A DNA stretch of 64,000 bases from Clostridium tetanomorphum (GTDB lineage: Bacteria > Bacillota > Clostridia > Clostridiales > Clostridiaceae). This document shows positions 1 to 8,845 of this stretch, piece after piece. The notes beneath the pieces were generated by a model that saw only the letters and a program-made list of their open reading frames with translations, was not told the DNA's origin and made no database searches. A program made the translations under genes and the position numbers. Each line of letters starts with the position of its first letter. Positions within the stretch are counted from its first letter, which is position 1. The stretch lies in contig NZ_JAGGKA010000001.1 of NCBI RefSeq assembly GCF_017873215.1, positions 310,001 through 374,000 of the forward strand, given 5' to 3'.

Positions 1-642
1 AAAAATCCTAAAAAAGTAAAAGTTGCATATACAAATAAAATGAAAGTACAAGGTCAAAGAGTTAGTGAAATGGCAGAAGAAAAGGGTGCATTAGCTGCTA
101 TTAATGGAGGTGGATTCTATGACCAAAATAAAAGTGGAAAAGAGTGGGTTGGAACTGGTGCATATCCAGAAGGCATAGTAATATCAGGTGGAGAGAAAAA
201 ATGGTGTAATCTAAAGGATAATAAAGAAGTAGATGTCATGGCTTTTGATGAAAAAGGAAAACTAATTGTTGGACAGAGAAGTTTAAAAGAACTTGAAGAA
301 CTTAATGTAAAGGAAGCTTTATCCTTTAATAAAACTTTAATAATGAATGGAGAGCCTTTAATAGATGATGATGGTGGACAAGGTGTGCAGCCTAGAACTG
401 CTATAGGACAGAAAGAAGATGGTACTGTAGTATTTCTTGTTATAGATGGCAGAAGGCTTTTTAAAGAAGGTGCAACATTGAGAGATGTTCAAGATATTTT
501 GCTTAAACAAGGAGTATGCAATGCAGGAAGTTTAGATGGAGGATCTTCTTCTACAATTTATTATAAAGGGGAAGTAATAAATAATCCATGTAATAGAGAT
601 GGAGAAAGAACAGTAGCTACAAGTTTTTATGTAGAACCCTGA
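1..642 (+). CDS. Phosphodiester glycosidase (NAGPA/DUF2233) family protein, 5' end outside window
   Basis: The reading frame is open from base 1, so the start lies upstream; the first internal ATG at 40 is not the true start. The visible part is a phosphodiester glycosidase domain: the AAINGGGF motif near the start and the SLDGGSSST motif near the end are the two signatures of the NAGPA family. Such domains remove sugar from phosphodiester-linked substrates and are usually extracytoplasmic in Firmicutes, often in cell-envelope work. The next gene starts 15 bases after this stop with its own ribosome binding site, so the two are probably co-transcribed. The family is clear; the substrate cannot be told. 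Confidence 0.85.
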   Translation, partial: KNPKKVKVAYTNKMKVQGQRVSEMAEEKGALAAINGGGFYDQNKSGKEWVGTGAYPEGIVISGGEKKWCNLKDNKEVDVMAFDEKGKLIVGQRSLKELEELNVKEALSFNKTLIMNGEPLIDDDGGQGVQPRTAIGQKEDGTVVFLVIDGRRLFKEGATLRDVQDILLKQGVCNAGSLDGGSSSTIYYKGEVINNPCNRDGERTVATSFYVEP

Positions 643-656
643 GGAGAGTGCTTAAT

Positions 657-1703
657 ATGAAGTTGGGTAAAAGAATTATTATTTGGAGTATATTGCCTTT
701 ATCTATAGAATTAATGGGGCTTTTGTATGTAGATAAAATATACTTAAGACGCAATGGAAATTATAAAATAGAAAAAGTTGTAGAAAAGGAAGAAAAAAAA
801 ATAGATAATTTAGAAATTCCTATGGATGAGAATATTAATAAAATTCAATTATCTCATGACGGAAAGTATGTTTCATATATAAAGAATGGAAATATAGAAA
901 TAATAAATACTTTAAATGGGGAGAAAACAAGTGTAGAGTCATCTTTAGGAGAGTTAAACTATTATACTTGGTTACCAGATAGAGCTAGAATGTATATCTT
1001 TGAAAAACATATAAAAGAAAATGGACAAAGTTATATGAAGTTATATTCTTATGATAAAGATAAAAACCATAAAGAGGAGGTTTTAGATAATCACTATAAT
1101 AAAATTAATATTCCTTTAGCTAATTCTAAATATAATATTCAAGATATAGTTATGTCTACGTTAACTGGGGTGTCATATGTTAAAGTAGAAACTAATAATG
1201 AAAGATCTAATATATATAGGTTAAACATTATGTCACAAACAGAAAAATATAAAGGATATTTAAAGATTGGAAATATAAATATTCTAAATAGAGATGATAC
1301 AATGATTTATGAAGATTTAAGATATGGAAAAATTAGAGTAGCAGATAAACAAAATTCAATAAGCATACCTGATACAAAAAGACTTTGCTTATTAGGAGTA
1401 GATAATCAAGATGTAATATATTTAGGAAGTATAAATGAGGAAGAAAAAATAGAGAGTATATACTATGATAATATAGATGATGAAGATAAAAAATGGAATA
1501 GGATAAATATAGATAATCCTTGTAAAAGTGAGGATATTAAAATATTAAAAAGCGGAAAAGTATATATAAATGATAAAGCTAAAAGTGCTATAATAGGAGT
1601 TTCTTTAGGAAAAGAAATTAAATATAAAGGGAAAATTGTAGCATACTATGATAAGGGTTTTGGAGTATTATACAATGGGAAATTTACAAAAATAAAATAT
1701 TGA
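657..1703 (+). CDS. Membrane-anchored protein of unknown function, possibly beta-propeller
   Basis: I do not recognise this gene. It has a short basic start, one hydrophobic segment (about residues 8-27) and a long hydrophilic, presumably extracytoplasmic part rich in Lys, Glu and Asn. The body has recurring short beta-strand-like units of the kind SHDGKYVSYIKNGNIEI, which suggest a beta-propeller or TolB-like fold. I chose ATG 657 because GGAGAG lies eight bases upstream; a GTG at 648 would overlap that site. It directly follows the phosphodiester glycosidase and probably shares its transcript. The fold suggestion is inference from pattern only. Confidence 0.6.
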   Translation: MKLGKRIIIWSILPLSIELMGLLYVDKIYLRRNGNYKIEKVVEKEEKKIDNLEIPMDENINKIQLSHDGKYVSYIKNGNIEIINTLNGEKTSVESSLGELNYYTWLPDRARMYIFEKHIKENGQSYMKLYSYDKDKNHKEEVLDNHYNKINIPLANSKYNIQDIVMSTLTGVSYVKVETNNERSNIYRLNIMSQTEKYKGYLKIGNINILNRDDTMIYEDLRYGKIRVADKQNSISIPDTKRLCLLGVDNQDVIYLGSINEEEKIESIYYDNIDDEDKKWNRINIDNPCKSEDIKILKSGKVYINDKAKSAIIGVSLGKEIKYKGKIVAYYDKGFGVLYNGKFTKIKY

Positions 1704-1756
1704 TATTTATCTTACATACATTACCTCTATATACATACCGAAAATAGATTTATATA

Positions 1757-1862
1757 AAAATAGGCTGTCACATTAAGAAATTTACATACAACATATTGCT
1801 TTGAAAATCAATGACAAACACAATATGTTGTACGATTTATTCTTAATGGGATAGCCTATTTC
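1757..1862. repeat. Long imperfect inverted repeat between convergent genes (terminator or MITE-like)
   Basis: Two arms of about 41 bases (roughly 1758-1798 and 1820-1861) pair with about seven mismatches around a loop of about 22 bases. Outer ends read AAATAGGCTGTC and its near complement. It lies between two convergent genes, so it can terminate transcription both ways. It is longer than a normal terminator and its blunt symmetrical ends also fit a small non-autonomous mobile repeat. Confidence 0.7.
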
Positions 1863-2755
1863 TAAGCTTTTTTAAAAAAATATAACTTACCATCTTCAAT
1901 AGAAGAGTCTACTAAATCTTTATTATAAAGATAACTTATAAATGCAGATACAGCAGAAAGATTTAAATGGTATTGTGTAAAATTCATGGGTAAATCATTT
2001 AATATAACAATGTTTTGAAGAAGATCTTCTTTTGTTAAAGGCTGATCTAATAATTCTAAAATTTGATCTATATAATTTTCAATGTTTTTTAAGTTTTTAT
2101 GGACTAAAGCGGGAATCTCTGATTTATCTAACAAGTTATTACTATGACCTACTAAAAAAAAGTCTGCATCTATTTCTTTTATACTTTTTAAAGTTTTTAT
2201 ACTTTCTTCTATATCATATAGATATGGTAAGGAGTATTTTTCTATAATTTCATGGCTAAAAATGGAATCTCCTAAAAAACAAACTTTTTCAGGGGTTATA
2301 AAGCCTATTTGTTCATCCGTGTGGCCTTTTAAAGGTAGTACTTGAAATTTTTCATCATTTATTTTATTAATACCATAATCTAAAACAAAATCTACAGTAA
2401 AAGATTTATTCACTCTATACAAGCCTTTTATAGGAAGAGAACCATATAACATTTGGGGACAGAGCTCAATATTTTCCATAAATAATTTTTCCTTAGCAGA
2501 AGTATATACTAAACATCCTGGATAATTATTTTGGAAATAATGATTTCCACCACAATGATCTATATGATTATGAGTATTTACAATATATTTTGGATGAAGT
2601 CCATTTTCAATTAATACTTCATCAATTTTCTTTGCATGTGATGTATTTATACCTGTATCTATTAAAATACAATTTTTATTCTTAAATATGTAAACACCTA
2701 TATTAGTAGGGGCATTTATGTAGTAGGTATTTCCTTTTATTTTTATTAGTTCCAA
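1862..2755 (-). CDS. MBL-fold metallo-hydrolase
   Basis: This 297-residue protein belongs to the metallo-beta-lactamase superfamily. The metal-binding motif THNHIDHCGG places H62, H64, D66 and H67, followed by GHTDEQIGF (third His), GDSIFS (bridging Asp) and GHS (last His), so the binuclear zinc site is complete. The C-terminal part (about 215-297) looks helical, perhaps a winged-helix-like tail as in some MBL hydrolases of the glyoxalase II/YflN type. No signal peptide is seen, so it is cytoplasmic. It is transcribed away from the M20 dipeptidase. The substrate is not predictable; thioester or lactone hydrolysis is usual in this branch. Confidence 0.88.
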   Translation of the reverse strand: MELIKIKGNTYYINAPTNIGVYIFKNKNCILIDTGINTSHAKKIDEVLIENGLHPKYIVNTHNHIDHCGGNHYFQNNYPGCLVYTSAKEKLFMENIELCPQMLYGSLPIKGLYRVNKSFTVDFVLDYGINKINDEKFQVLPLKGHTDEQIGFITPEKVCFLGDSIFSHEIIEKYSLPYLYDIEESIKTLKSIKEIDADFFLVGHSNNLLDKSEIPALVHKNLKNIENYIDQILELLDQPLTKEDLLQNIVILNDLPMNFTQYHLNLSAVSAFISYLYNKDLVDSSIEDGKLYFFKKA

Positions 2756-2941
2756 AAAATCACGTCCTTATAGAAATAAAATTAATATTTATTCCATTAG
2801 TATAAATTTTATTCTATAACTACCATTCATAACTAATTTAGGCGGTTTTAGAATTATTTAATGGAATTACTAAATTAAAATATATCATTAAAAAAATATA
2901 ATATCAACAGTGCCTTATATTCAGAAAATTTCTAAAATATA

Positions 2942-2970
2942 TTGATTTTGCCATTTTTTCATAATATAAT
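2942..2970 (+). promoter_or_regulatory. Sigma-A-type promoter upstream of the first M20 dipeptidase
   Basis: A TTGATT -35 box (2942-2947) and a perfect TATAAT -10 box (2965-2970) are separated by exactly 17 bases. Transcription from here would cross a leader of about 165 bases that contains a complete intrinsic terminator before the dipeptidase start. Confidence 0.6.
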
Positions 2971-3040
2971 AATATTAAACATAAAATATTTTTGTGTTTA
3001 CTGCTCTGTTTATTTAGATGCCAAAAGCATTATCGTAAGC

Positions 3041-3079
3041 AAAGCCCAGTAAATGATGAAAGTCATTTATTGGGCTTTT
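3041..3079 (+). terminator. Intrinsic terminator inside the leader of the M20 dipeptidase gene
   Basis: Arms 3041-3056 and 3063-3079 pair almost perfectly (AAAGCCCAGTAAATGA against its complement with one mismatch) and end in a T run. It lies after a good promoter and before the gene, so it could be an attenuator or the end of a small RNA. An upstream TTTACTG (about 2998-3004) could pair with the left arm and act as antiterminator. A perfect TTGACA follows at 3084-3089, perhaps a second promoter. Confidence 0.7.
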
Positions 3080-3144
3080 AAATTTGACAAATTTAGAATT
3101 AATTAGTAACTTAATAGTAAATACTAATTTTGAGGAGTGATATT

Positions 3145-4518
3145 ATGCTAGATAAAAAAATACTTGAAATGAAAGAAGAGATTATAAAAAGTGTACAAGA
3201 ATCAGTAAAAATTAAGAGTGTAGAAGAAGAAGCAAAGGAAGGTATGCCTTTTGGAGAGGGAGTACATAAGGCTTTACAGAATTGCTTAAACCTTTCTAAA
3301 AGCTTGGGATTTAAAACTGTAAACGTTGATAATATGATAGGATATGCAGAGTATGGTGAAGGAGATGAGATGGTAGCAGTACTTGGACATCTAGATGTAG
3401 TTCCAGAAGGTGATGGATGGACTTATCCTCCTTATGCAGCAGAAATTCATGAAGGAAAAATATATGGAAGAGGAACCACTGATGATAAAGGGCCGACTAT
3501 AGGAGCACTTTATGCATTAAAAGCAATAAAAGATTTAAATCTTCCTCTAAAAAGAAGAGTTAGAGTTATATTTGGATTAAATGAAGAAACAGGTAGTAAT
3601 TGTGTGAAACATTATGTAGAAAAAGGTGAAGAGATTCCAGTAGCTGGCTTTACTCCAGATTCAGAATATCCAATAATAAATGCAGAAAAAGGAATTGTAA
3701 CTTGTAAATATAAAAGAAGTTTAAACACAGAAGGAGATATAATTTTAAAATCCATAAGGGGAGGCATTGCTCCTAATGTAGTACCAGATTATTCAGAAGC
3801 AGTAGTCTATGTAGATAATAATAAATTAGAACATATATTAGAATTAGCAAAAGATATAAATGGAATTAAAATAGAAAGAAAAGAAGATTCTATTTTAATA
3901 AAATCTTTTGGTATCTCTGCTCATGGAAGTACACCACAAAAAGGGAAAAATGCTATTTCACATCTTCTATTATTTTTAGGCAAACTAGATTTTAAAGGGG
4001 ATATAAAAGAGTTTATAGACTTTATGAATGAGTATATTGGATTTGATTTAGAAGGAAGGAAATTAGGAATCTATTTAGAAGATGATATATCAGGTAAATT
4101 CATTTTTAATTTAGGAACTATATGGGGAAATGAAGAGGAAATAAGTATAGAAATAAATATGAGATATCCTGTTACTAAAAAATATGAAGATTTTATAGAT
4201 AATTTTAAAGAAAAGATAGATTTAGGAAAAATGAAAGAAGTATATATGAGACATAAAAAAAGTCTTTATGTGCCTGCAGATACAGAGTTTATAAAAAAAC
4301 TTCAAAAAGTATATGAAGAAAAAATGGGAGAAAAGGCTGAGCTTATAGCAATAGGTGGGGGAACTTATGCTAAAGCTATGGAAAACATTGTAGCTTTTGG
4401 ACCAGTATTTAGAGGACAACCTAAAGTAGAACATCAACCAGATGAATATATAGAAATAGATTCCTTAATAAAAAATGTACAGATAATGGGGGCAGCTATT
4501 TACGAATTAGCTAAATAA
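3145..4518 (+). CDS. PepV-type M20 family dipeptidase (first paralogue)
   Basis: This 457-residue M20 metallopeptidase has the PepV/Sapep signature: GHLDVVPEG gives H82 and D84, GRGTTDDKGP gives the bridging Asp at 113, NEETGS the catalytic Glu pair, PDSEYP another ligand, and HQPDEY the last His near the C-terminus. The lid domain lies between about 180 and 370. Family members cleave dipeptides, often with an N-terminal D- or beta-amino acid. It is cytoplasmic. ATG 3145 is chosen because GAGGAGTGAT is well spaced before it; TTG 3130 would start ahead of that site. A close paralogue sits at 11254. The context suggests hydrolysis of dipeptides released from peptidoglycan. Confidence 0.9.
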   Translation: MLDKKILEMKEEIIKSVQESVKIKSVEEEAKEGMPFGEGVHKALQNCLNLSKSLGFKTVNVDNMIGYAEYGEGDEMVAVLGHLDVVPEGDGWTYPPYAAEIHEGKIYGRGTTDDKGPTIGALYALKAIKDLNLPLKRRVRVIFGLNEETGSNCVKHYVEKGEEIPVAGFTPDSEYPIINAEKGIVTCKYKRSLNTEGDIILKSIRGGIAPNVVPDYSEAVVYVDNNKLEHILELAKDINGIKIERKEDSILIKSFGISAHGSTPQKGKNAISHLLLFLGKLDFKGDIKEFIDFMNEYIGFDLEGRKLGIYLEDDISGKFIFNLGTIWGNEEEISIEINMRYPVTKKYEDFIDNFKEKIDLGKMKEVYMRHKKSLYVPADTEFIKKLQKVYEEKMGEKAELIAIGGGTYAKAMENIVAFGPVFRGQPKVEHQPDEYIEIDSLIKNVQIMGAAIYELAK

Positions 4519-4595
4519 GTAGCAACTTAGATATGGGGGAATAAATTATTAATAAATAAGACTAAAAAGTAATCAAAAATAAAAGGGGGAAATTC

Positions 4596-5756
4596 ATGAT
4601 TACAAAAAGTTTTACTTATGTGGCATTTTTAATTTTTTTTGCTAGTATGTTAGTATTAGTAGAAAAAAAATCTAAATCAAAATTTTTTAACTATGTACCA
4701 GCCATTGTGTTACTTTATTTTACTGCTATGCTTTTATCTACTTTTGGAGTTTGGCAAAATAATAAAGAGATAACTGCAGTTTATAAGGGACTTAAAAACA
4801 ACTTATTGCCTGCTATGATTTTTTTAATGTTATTAAGATGTGATATGAGAAAGATATTAAAACTTGGGCCTAAAATGCTTATTGGATTTTTTTCAGCTTC
4901 AGTAAGTATAGCTATTGGATTCATAATAACTTATGCTATCTTTAAGGGTTTTTATGAAGCGGATACATGGAAAGCTTTTGCTGCCCTTTGTGGAAGTTGG
5001 ATGGGGGGAACAGGTAATATGGTAGCTGTTCAGACAGCTCTAAAGGTTCCCGATGCGAAGCTCGGATATACACTTCTTATGGATTCTATAAACTATTCCA
5101 TATGGGTAATGTTTTTATTATGGTTAGTATCCTTTTCTGCTAAATTTAATAAATGGACAAAAACTGATACAAAACTTATTGATGAAATAGGAGAAAAGTT
5201 AAGTAAAGATAAAGAAAATATAAGAAAGGAAATCCAGTTTTCTGATCTTATGATTTTGCTAGGAACAAGCTTATTAGTATCAGCTATTTCAACATACTTA
5301 GGAGGGAAATTGCCACAAACTCAATTTTTCCAAGGGAGTACTTGGACAGTTCTTATAGCTACATTGCTAGGAATAATTTTTGCAATGACATCTTTAGCAA
5401 AAGTTCCAGGAGCGTCAGAGTTATCAAATATAATGTTATATACAATAGTGGCTTTGATTGCTTCAAGAGCAAATTTTGCAGAGCTTACAAAGGCACCTAT
5501 ATATATAATATCAGGTTTTGTAATATTAGGAATTCATGCAATTGTTCTTATGATATCTGCTAAATTATTTAAATTAGACTTATTTACTTGTGGAGTTGCA
5601 AGTCTTGCTAATATAGGGGGAGTGGCTTCGGCACCAATTTTAGCTGCTGCTTATAGTGAGGCATTAGTGCCTATTGGAGTATTAATGGCTTTAATGGGAT
5701 ATATAGTTGGTACTGGTGGAGGACTATTGGTAGGGAAAATACTATCGATAATATAA
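4596..5756 (+). CDS. DUF819 family integral membrane protein
   Basis: This 386-residue protein is nearly all hydrophobic, with about ten membrane segments and Gly-rich half-repeats (GSWMGGTGNMVAVQ and ASLANIGGVASAP) in matching places of the two halves. That inverted-repeat pattern is typical of DUF819 (YjcL-like) proteins, which resemble secondary transporters. A hydrophilic loop is centred on residue about 205. It follows the dipeptidase by 77 bases and precedes the NlpC/P60 gene by 41 bases, so a role in moving a peptide or muropeptide product is plausible. No transport activity can be stated from sequence. Confidence 0.82.
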   Translation: MITKSFTYVAFLIFFASMLVLVEKKSKSKFFNYVPAIVLLYFTAMLLSTFGVWQNNKEITAVYKGLKNNLLPAMIFLMLLRCDMRKILKLGPKMLIGFFSASVSIAIGFIITYAIFKGFYEADTWKAFAALCGSWMGGTGNMVAVQTALKVPDAKLGYTLLMDSINYSIWVMFLLWLVSFSAKFNKWTKTDTKLIDEIGEKLSKDKENIRKEIQFSDLMILLGTSLLVSAISTYLGGKLPQTQFFQGSTWTVLIATLLGIIFAMTSLAKVPGASELSNIMLYTIVALIASRANFAELTKAPIYIISGFVILGIHAIVLMISAKLFKLDLFTCGVASLANIGGVASAPILAAAYSEALVPIGVLMALMGYIVGTGGGLLVGKILSII

Positions 5757-5797
5757 ATATAGATTTGAATATATAGTATGGGGGGAAGTGAAACAAT

Positions 5798-7195
5798 ATG
5801 AAAAAAATAAAAATTAGAAGTATTTTATCTATTATATTTTCTTTTATGATGACTACTACGGTTTTTGCTGGAATAAATGATTTTAGTAGTAATATGCCTA
5901 AGGTGAAAGAGGAAATGATGGGAGCAGATTTTTGGATAAACAATACACTAGATGTAAATAAAACTATTATGGATAAAAGAGAAATTGAACAGCTTAATAT
6001 GAAAATAGAAAAGGAAATAGATGAAGTAGTAGATTTGGAAAAATATAAAACTTCATTTACTAAGGATGAACTAACAAAAAAGATTTTAAATTTAAGCAAG
6101 CCATCTAAATATCCAAGATATGATAAGAATGGAAAGCTAATAACAGATGCATATTATAGTAATTTAAAAGAGAATTTGAATTTAAATGGGTTGCAGCCTG
6201 TAAATAATGTTAAGTATGGTATTACAGTTAGAAGAACTTTAATGAAGACATATCCTACTTATGACATGCTTTTTAAAGAAGGAGATAATTATGAATTTGA
6301 CAGATTAATGGAAACAGCAGTTTATCCTATAGAGCCTTTAGTTATATTAAGTGAAAGTAAAGATAAACAGTGGTATTTTGCTCAAATGTATAATTATCTA
6401 GCTTGGATTCCAGCTAAAGATGTTGCTTTAACAACTAAAGAAAACTTATTTAGCTATGTAAACAATAAAAGTTTTTTAGTAACTACTGGCAAAAGAGTGT
6501 TTACTGTATATAATCCATTAGCTCCAGAGATATCAGAAGTAAAATTTGATATGGGAGTTAGAATACCTTTAGCATCAAAATATGAAATTAAAGATGAGTT
6601 ATATGGACAAAGTACTGTAGGAAACTATGTAATAAAAATTCCGGTAAGAGGTAAGTCGGGAAATATGGCATTGAAATTGGCTATGATTTCTAGGTCAGAA
6701 GATGTTAATGAGGGATATTTAATATATAGGAAAAGATCAATTTTAAATCAGTGCTTTAAATTCTTAGGAGAGAGATATGGTTGGGGTGGAATGTTCAATG
6801 GAAGAGATTGTTCTGCCTTTGTAATGGATGTTTATAGAACAATAGGAATAAAACTTCCAAGAAATACATCAGAGCAAGAAAATAATAATGTAGGAAAAGT
6901 ATATGAAATGAATAGATATATGCATATTCAGGAAAGAGAAGATATTCTTGATGATTTGAATCCTGGGGGAGTATTATATATGCCTGGGCATACTATGATT
7001 TATTTAGGAAAATATAATGGGGAATATTATATGATACACGATTTCTCAGGATACTATAATAAACAAGATGATGGAAAGTATAAATATTATAAAGCAGGTC
7101 AAGTTATGGTTACTCCTGTAAAATTGGGGCTTAATGAAGATGGTACAACTTATTTAGACGAAATAACTACTGCTAAAGAATTTATAAATTTATAA
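5798..7195 (+). CDS. Secreted NlpC/P60 peptidoglycan endopeptidase with SH3-like domains
   Basis: A signal peptide (residues 1-24, ending TVFAG) precedes a 465-residue protein. Residues about 140-300 look like tandem bacterial SH3 modules, and about 312-465 is an NlpC/P60 domain with catalytic C338 in GRDCSAF, H398 in PGHTMIYLG and a third polar position at H414. The arrangement of SH3b, SH3b, NlpC/P60 matches YkfC-type gamma-D-glutamyl-L-diamino acid endopeptidases, which cleave stem peptides to leave L-Ala-D-Glu. That product is the substrate of the epimerase encoded two genes downstream. Unlike the classic recycling enzyme this one is exported. Confidence 0.88.
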   Translation: MKKIKIRSILSIIFSFMMTTTVFAGINDFSSNMPKVKEEMMGADFWINNTLDVNKTIMDKREIEQLNMKIEKEIDEVVDLEKYKTSFTKDELTKKILNLSKPSKYPRYDKNGKLITDAYYSNLKENLNLNGLQPVNNVKYGITVRRTLMKTYPTYDMLFKEGDNYEFDRLMETAVYPIEPLVILSESKDKQWYFAQMYNYLAWIPAKDVALTTKENLFSYVNNKSFLVTTGKRVFTVYNPLAPEISEVKFDMGVRIPLASKYEIKDELYGQSTVGNYVIKIPVRGKSGNMALKLAMISRSEDVNEGYLIYRKRSILNQCFKFLGERYGWGGMFNGRDCSAFVMDVYRTIGIKLPRNTSEQENNNVGKVYEMNRYMHIQEREDILDDLNPGGVLYMPGHTMIYLGKYNGEYYMIHDFSGYYNKQDDGKYKYYKAGQVMVTPVKLGLNEDGTTYLDEITTAKEFINL

Positions 7196-7213
7196 TATTT
7201 CGAGGTGGTATTA

Positions 7214-7540
7214 ATGTATGGGGAAAGTACCATATATGTAGTAGGTAATTCAAAAACTAACTCAGACAATGCTATTACCAATCAATTTAATTCCTTTTTT
7301 ATTGGTTTTGTAGTAGATGTAGAAAGCGATACTATAGTAGATTTAAGTTGCTCTTCTACTATTAGGACTACTGATGAATTTGTTAGGAGTTTATTTATAG
7401 AAAAAAAACTTTTAGGACAAAATTCTATTACAGAAGAAGAAATAAAAAAAAGATACCATGGTTCTTCTCAAAGAGCTATTGTAGTTGCATATAAAGATGC
7501 AGTAAAAAAGTATATTGAAATAAAAAATAAGTATTTTTAA
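7214..7540 (+). CDS. DUF3870 domain protein
   Basis: This small 108-residue protein starts MYGESTIYVVGNSK and has the pattern of DUF3870, a family of unknown function found beside amino-acid and peptide catabolic genes in clostridia. The ATG at 7214 is preceded by GAGGTGG; the in-frame GTG at 7205 overlaps that site and is unlikely. It has no signal peptide or membrane segment. It lies 18 bases after the NlpC/P60 gene and before a terminator hairpin, so it ends the first transcription unit of the cluster. Confidence 0.7.
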   Translation: MYGESTIYVVGNSKTNSDNAITNQFNSFFIGFVVDVESDTIVDLSCSSTIRTTDEFVRSLFIEKKLLGQNSITEEEIKKRYHGSSQRAIVVAYKDAVKKYIEIKNKYF

Positions 7541-7592
7541 ATTACTGCTTTATTTAATGAGATGTAAATTTTAAATTACATTAAAGTAAATG

Positions 7593-7638
7593 AAATCCAG
7601 TAAAAGTATAGATATGTTATGCTTTTACTGGATTTTTT
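7593..7638 (+). terminator. Intrinsic terminator between the DUF3870 and epimerase genes
   Basis: Perfect 14-base arms (7593-7606 and 7622-7635) are followed by a run of T. The epimerase ribosome binding site comes 14 bases later with no room for a full promoter, so epimerase expression should depend on read-through or on regulated antitermination. Confidence 0.8.
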
Positions 7639-7664
7639 AATATTATTTTCAGGAGGTAATGAAA

Positions 7665-8762
7665 ATGAAAATTACAGATATTAAAATAGGGGAAATTTCA
7701 GTACCACTTAGAAAGCCTTTTAAAACTGCATTAAGAACTGTAAATAGTGTAGAAGACATAATAGTAGAAGTCCATACAGATACAGGAAATATTGGTTTTG
7801 GAGAAGCACCTCCTACTGGGGTTATTACTGGTGATACTAAAGGAGCTATAGTTGGAGCCATAGAAGAACATATAGAGAAGAATATAATAGGAATGGATAT
7901 AGAAAATTTTCAACAATTAATGATTAAACTAGACAAATCTTTAATAAAAAATACAAGTGCAAAGGCAGCTATTGATATAGCTTTATTTGATCTTTATGGA
8001 CAGTTATACAATGCACCACTGTATAAATTATTAGGAGGGTATAGAAATGAGATAATTACAGATATAACCATAAGTGTTAATGATCCAGAGGAAATGGCAA
8101 GAGATAGTGTAGATGCAGTCAAAAGAGGATATGGTACATTAAAAATTAAAGTAGGAAAAGACTCTAAAATGGATCTAAAGAGAATGAAAGCAATAAGAGA
8201 GGCTGTAGGATATGATGTTAAACTTAGGATTGATGCAAATCAAGGATGGAACCCAAAGGAAGCAGTAAAAGCACTAAGAAAAATGGAGGATGAGGCTTTA
8301 GATATAGAATTTGTAGAACAACCTGTTCTAGCTCATGATATAGAAGGATTAAAATTTGTTACAGATAATATATCTATGCCAGTATTAGCAGATGAAAGTG
8401 TGTTTTCACCAGAAGATGCATTAAATATATTACAGAGAAGAGCAGCGGATATTATAAATATAAAACTTATGAAAACAGGAGGAATTTATAACGCTCTTAA
8501 GATATGTTCTTTAGCAGAAATTTATGGAGTAGAGTGCATGATAGGATGTATGCTAGAAGCAAAAGTAAGTGTAAATGCTGCAGTACATTTAGCAGCAGCT
8601 AAGAGTGTAATAACAAAAATCGATTTGGATGGGCCTGTTCTTTGTAGCGAAGATCCTATAGAAGGAGGGGCAACTTTTAATGAGTACAAAATCACGTTAA
8701 ATGAAGAAGCAGGACTTGGGATAAAAAAAGTAAATGGTATAAGATACTTTGATAAAAAATAG
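7665..8762 (+). CDS. L-Ala-D/L-Glu (dipeptide) epimerase
   Basis: This 365-residue enolase-superfamily enzyme epimerises the Glu of L-Ala-D-Glu, a step in reuse of murein peptides. All expected residues are in place: K160 and K162 (LKIKVG), metal ligands D190 (RIDANQGW), E218 (EFVEQP) and D243 (LADES), and the opposite-face acid/base K267 (NIKLMK). These positions agree within one residue with those known for the Bacillus subtilis enzyme YkfB. ATG 7665 is nine bases from AGGAGG and is preferred over ATG 7659, which is too close. It is cytoplasmic and shares context with the NlpC/P60 gene and both dipeptidases. Confidence 0.92.
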   Translation: MKITDIKIGEISVPLRKPFKTALRTVNSVEDIIVEVHTDTGNIGFGEAPPTGVITGDTKGAIVGAIEEHIEKNIIGMDIENFQQLMIKLDKSLIKNTSAKAAIDIALFDLYGQLYNAPLYKLLGGYRNEIITDITISVNDPEEMARDSVDAVKRGYGTLKIKVGKDSKMDLKRMKAIREAVGYDVKLRIDANQGWNPKEAVKALRKMEDEALDIEFVEQPVLAHDIEGLKFVTDNISMPVLADESVFSPEDALNILQRRAADIINIKLMKTGGIYNALKICSLAEIYGVECMIGCMLEAKVSVNAAVHLAAAKSVITKIDLDGPVLCSEDPIEGGATFNEYKITLNEEAGLGIKKVNGIRYFDKK

Positions 8763-8845
8763 AATATACTAATACTATTTTTCAAATTTATATTCATGGG
8801 GAGATGTTATATTAAAGCCAAAAACATGAAAAGGGGGTATTTCAT

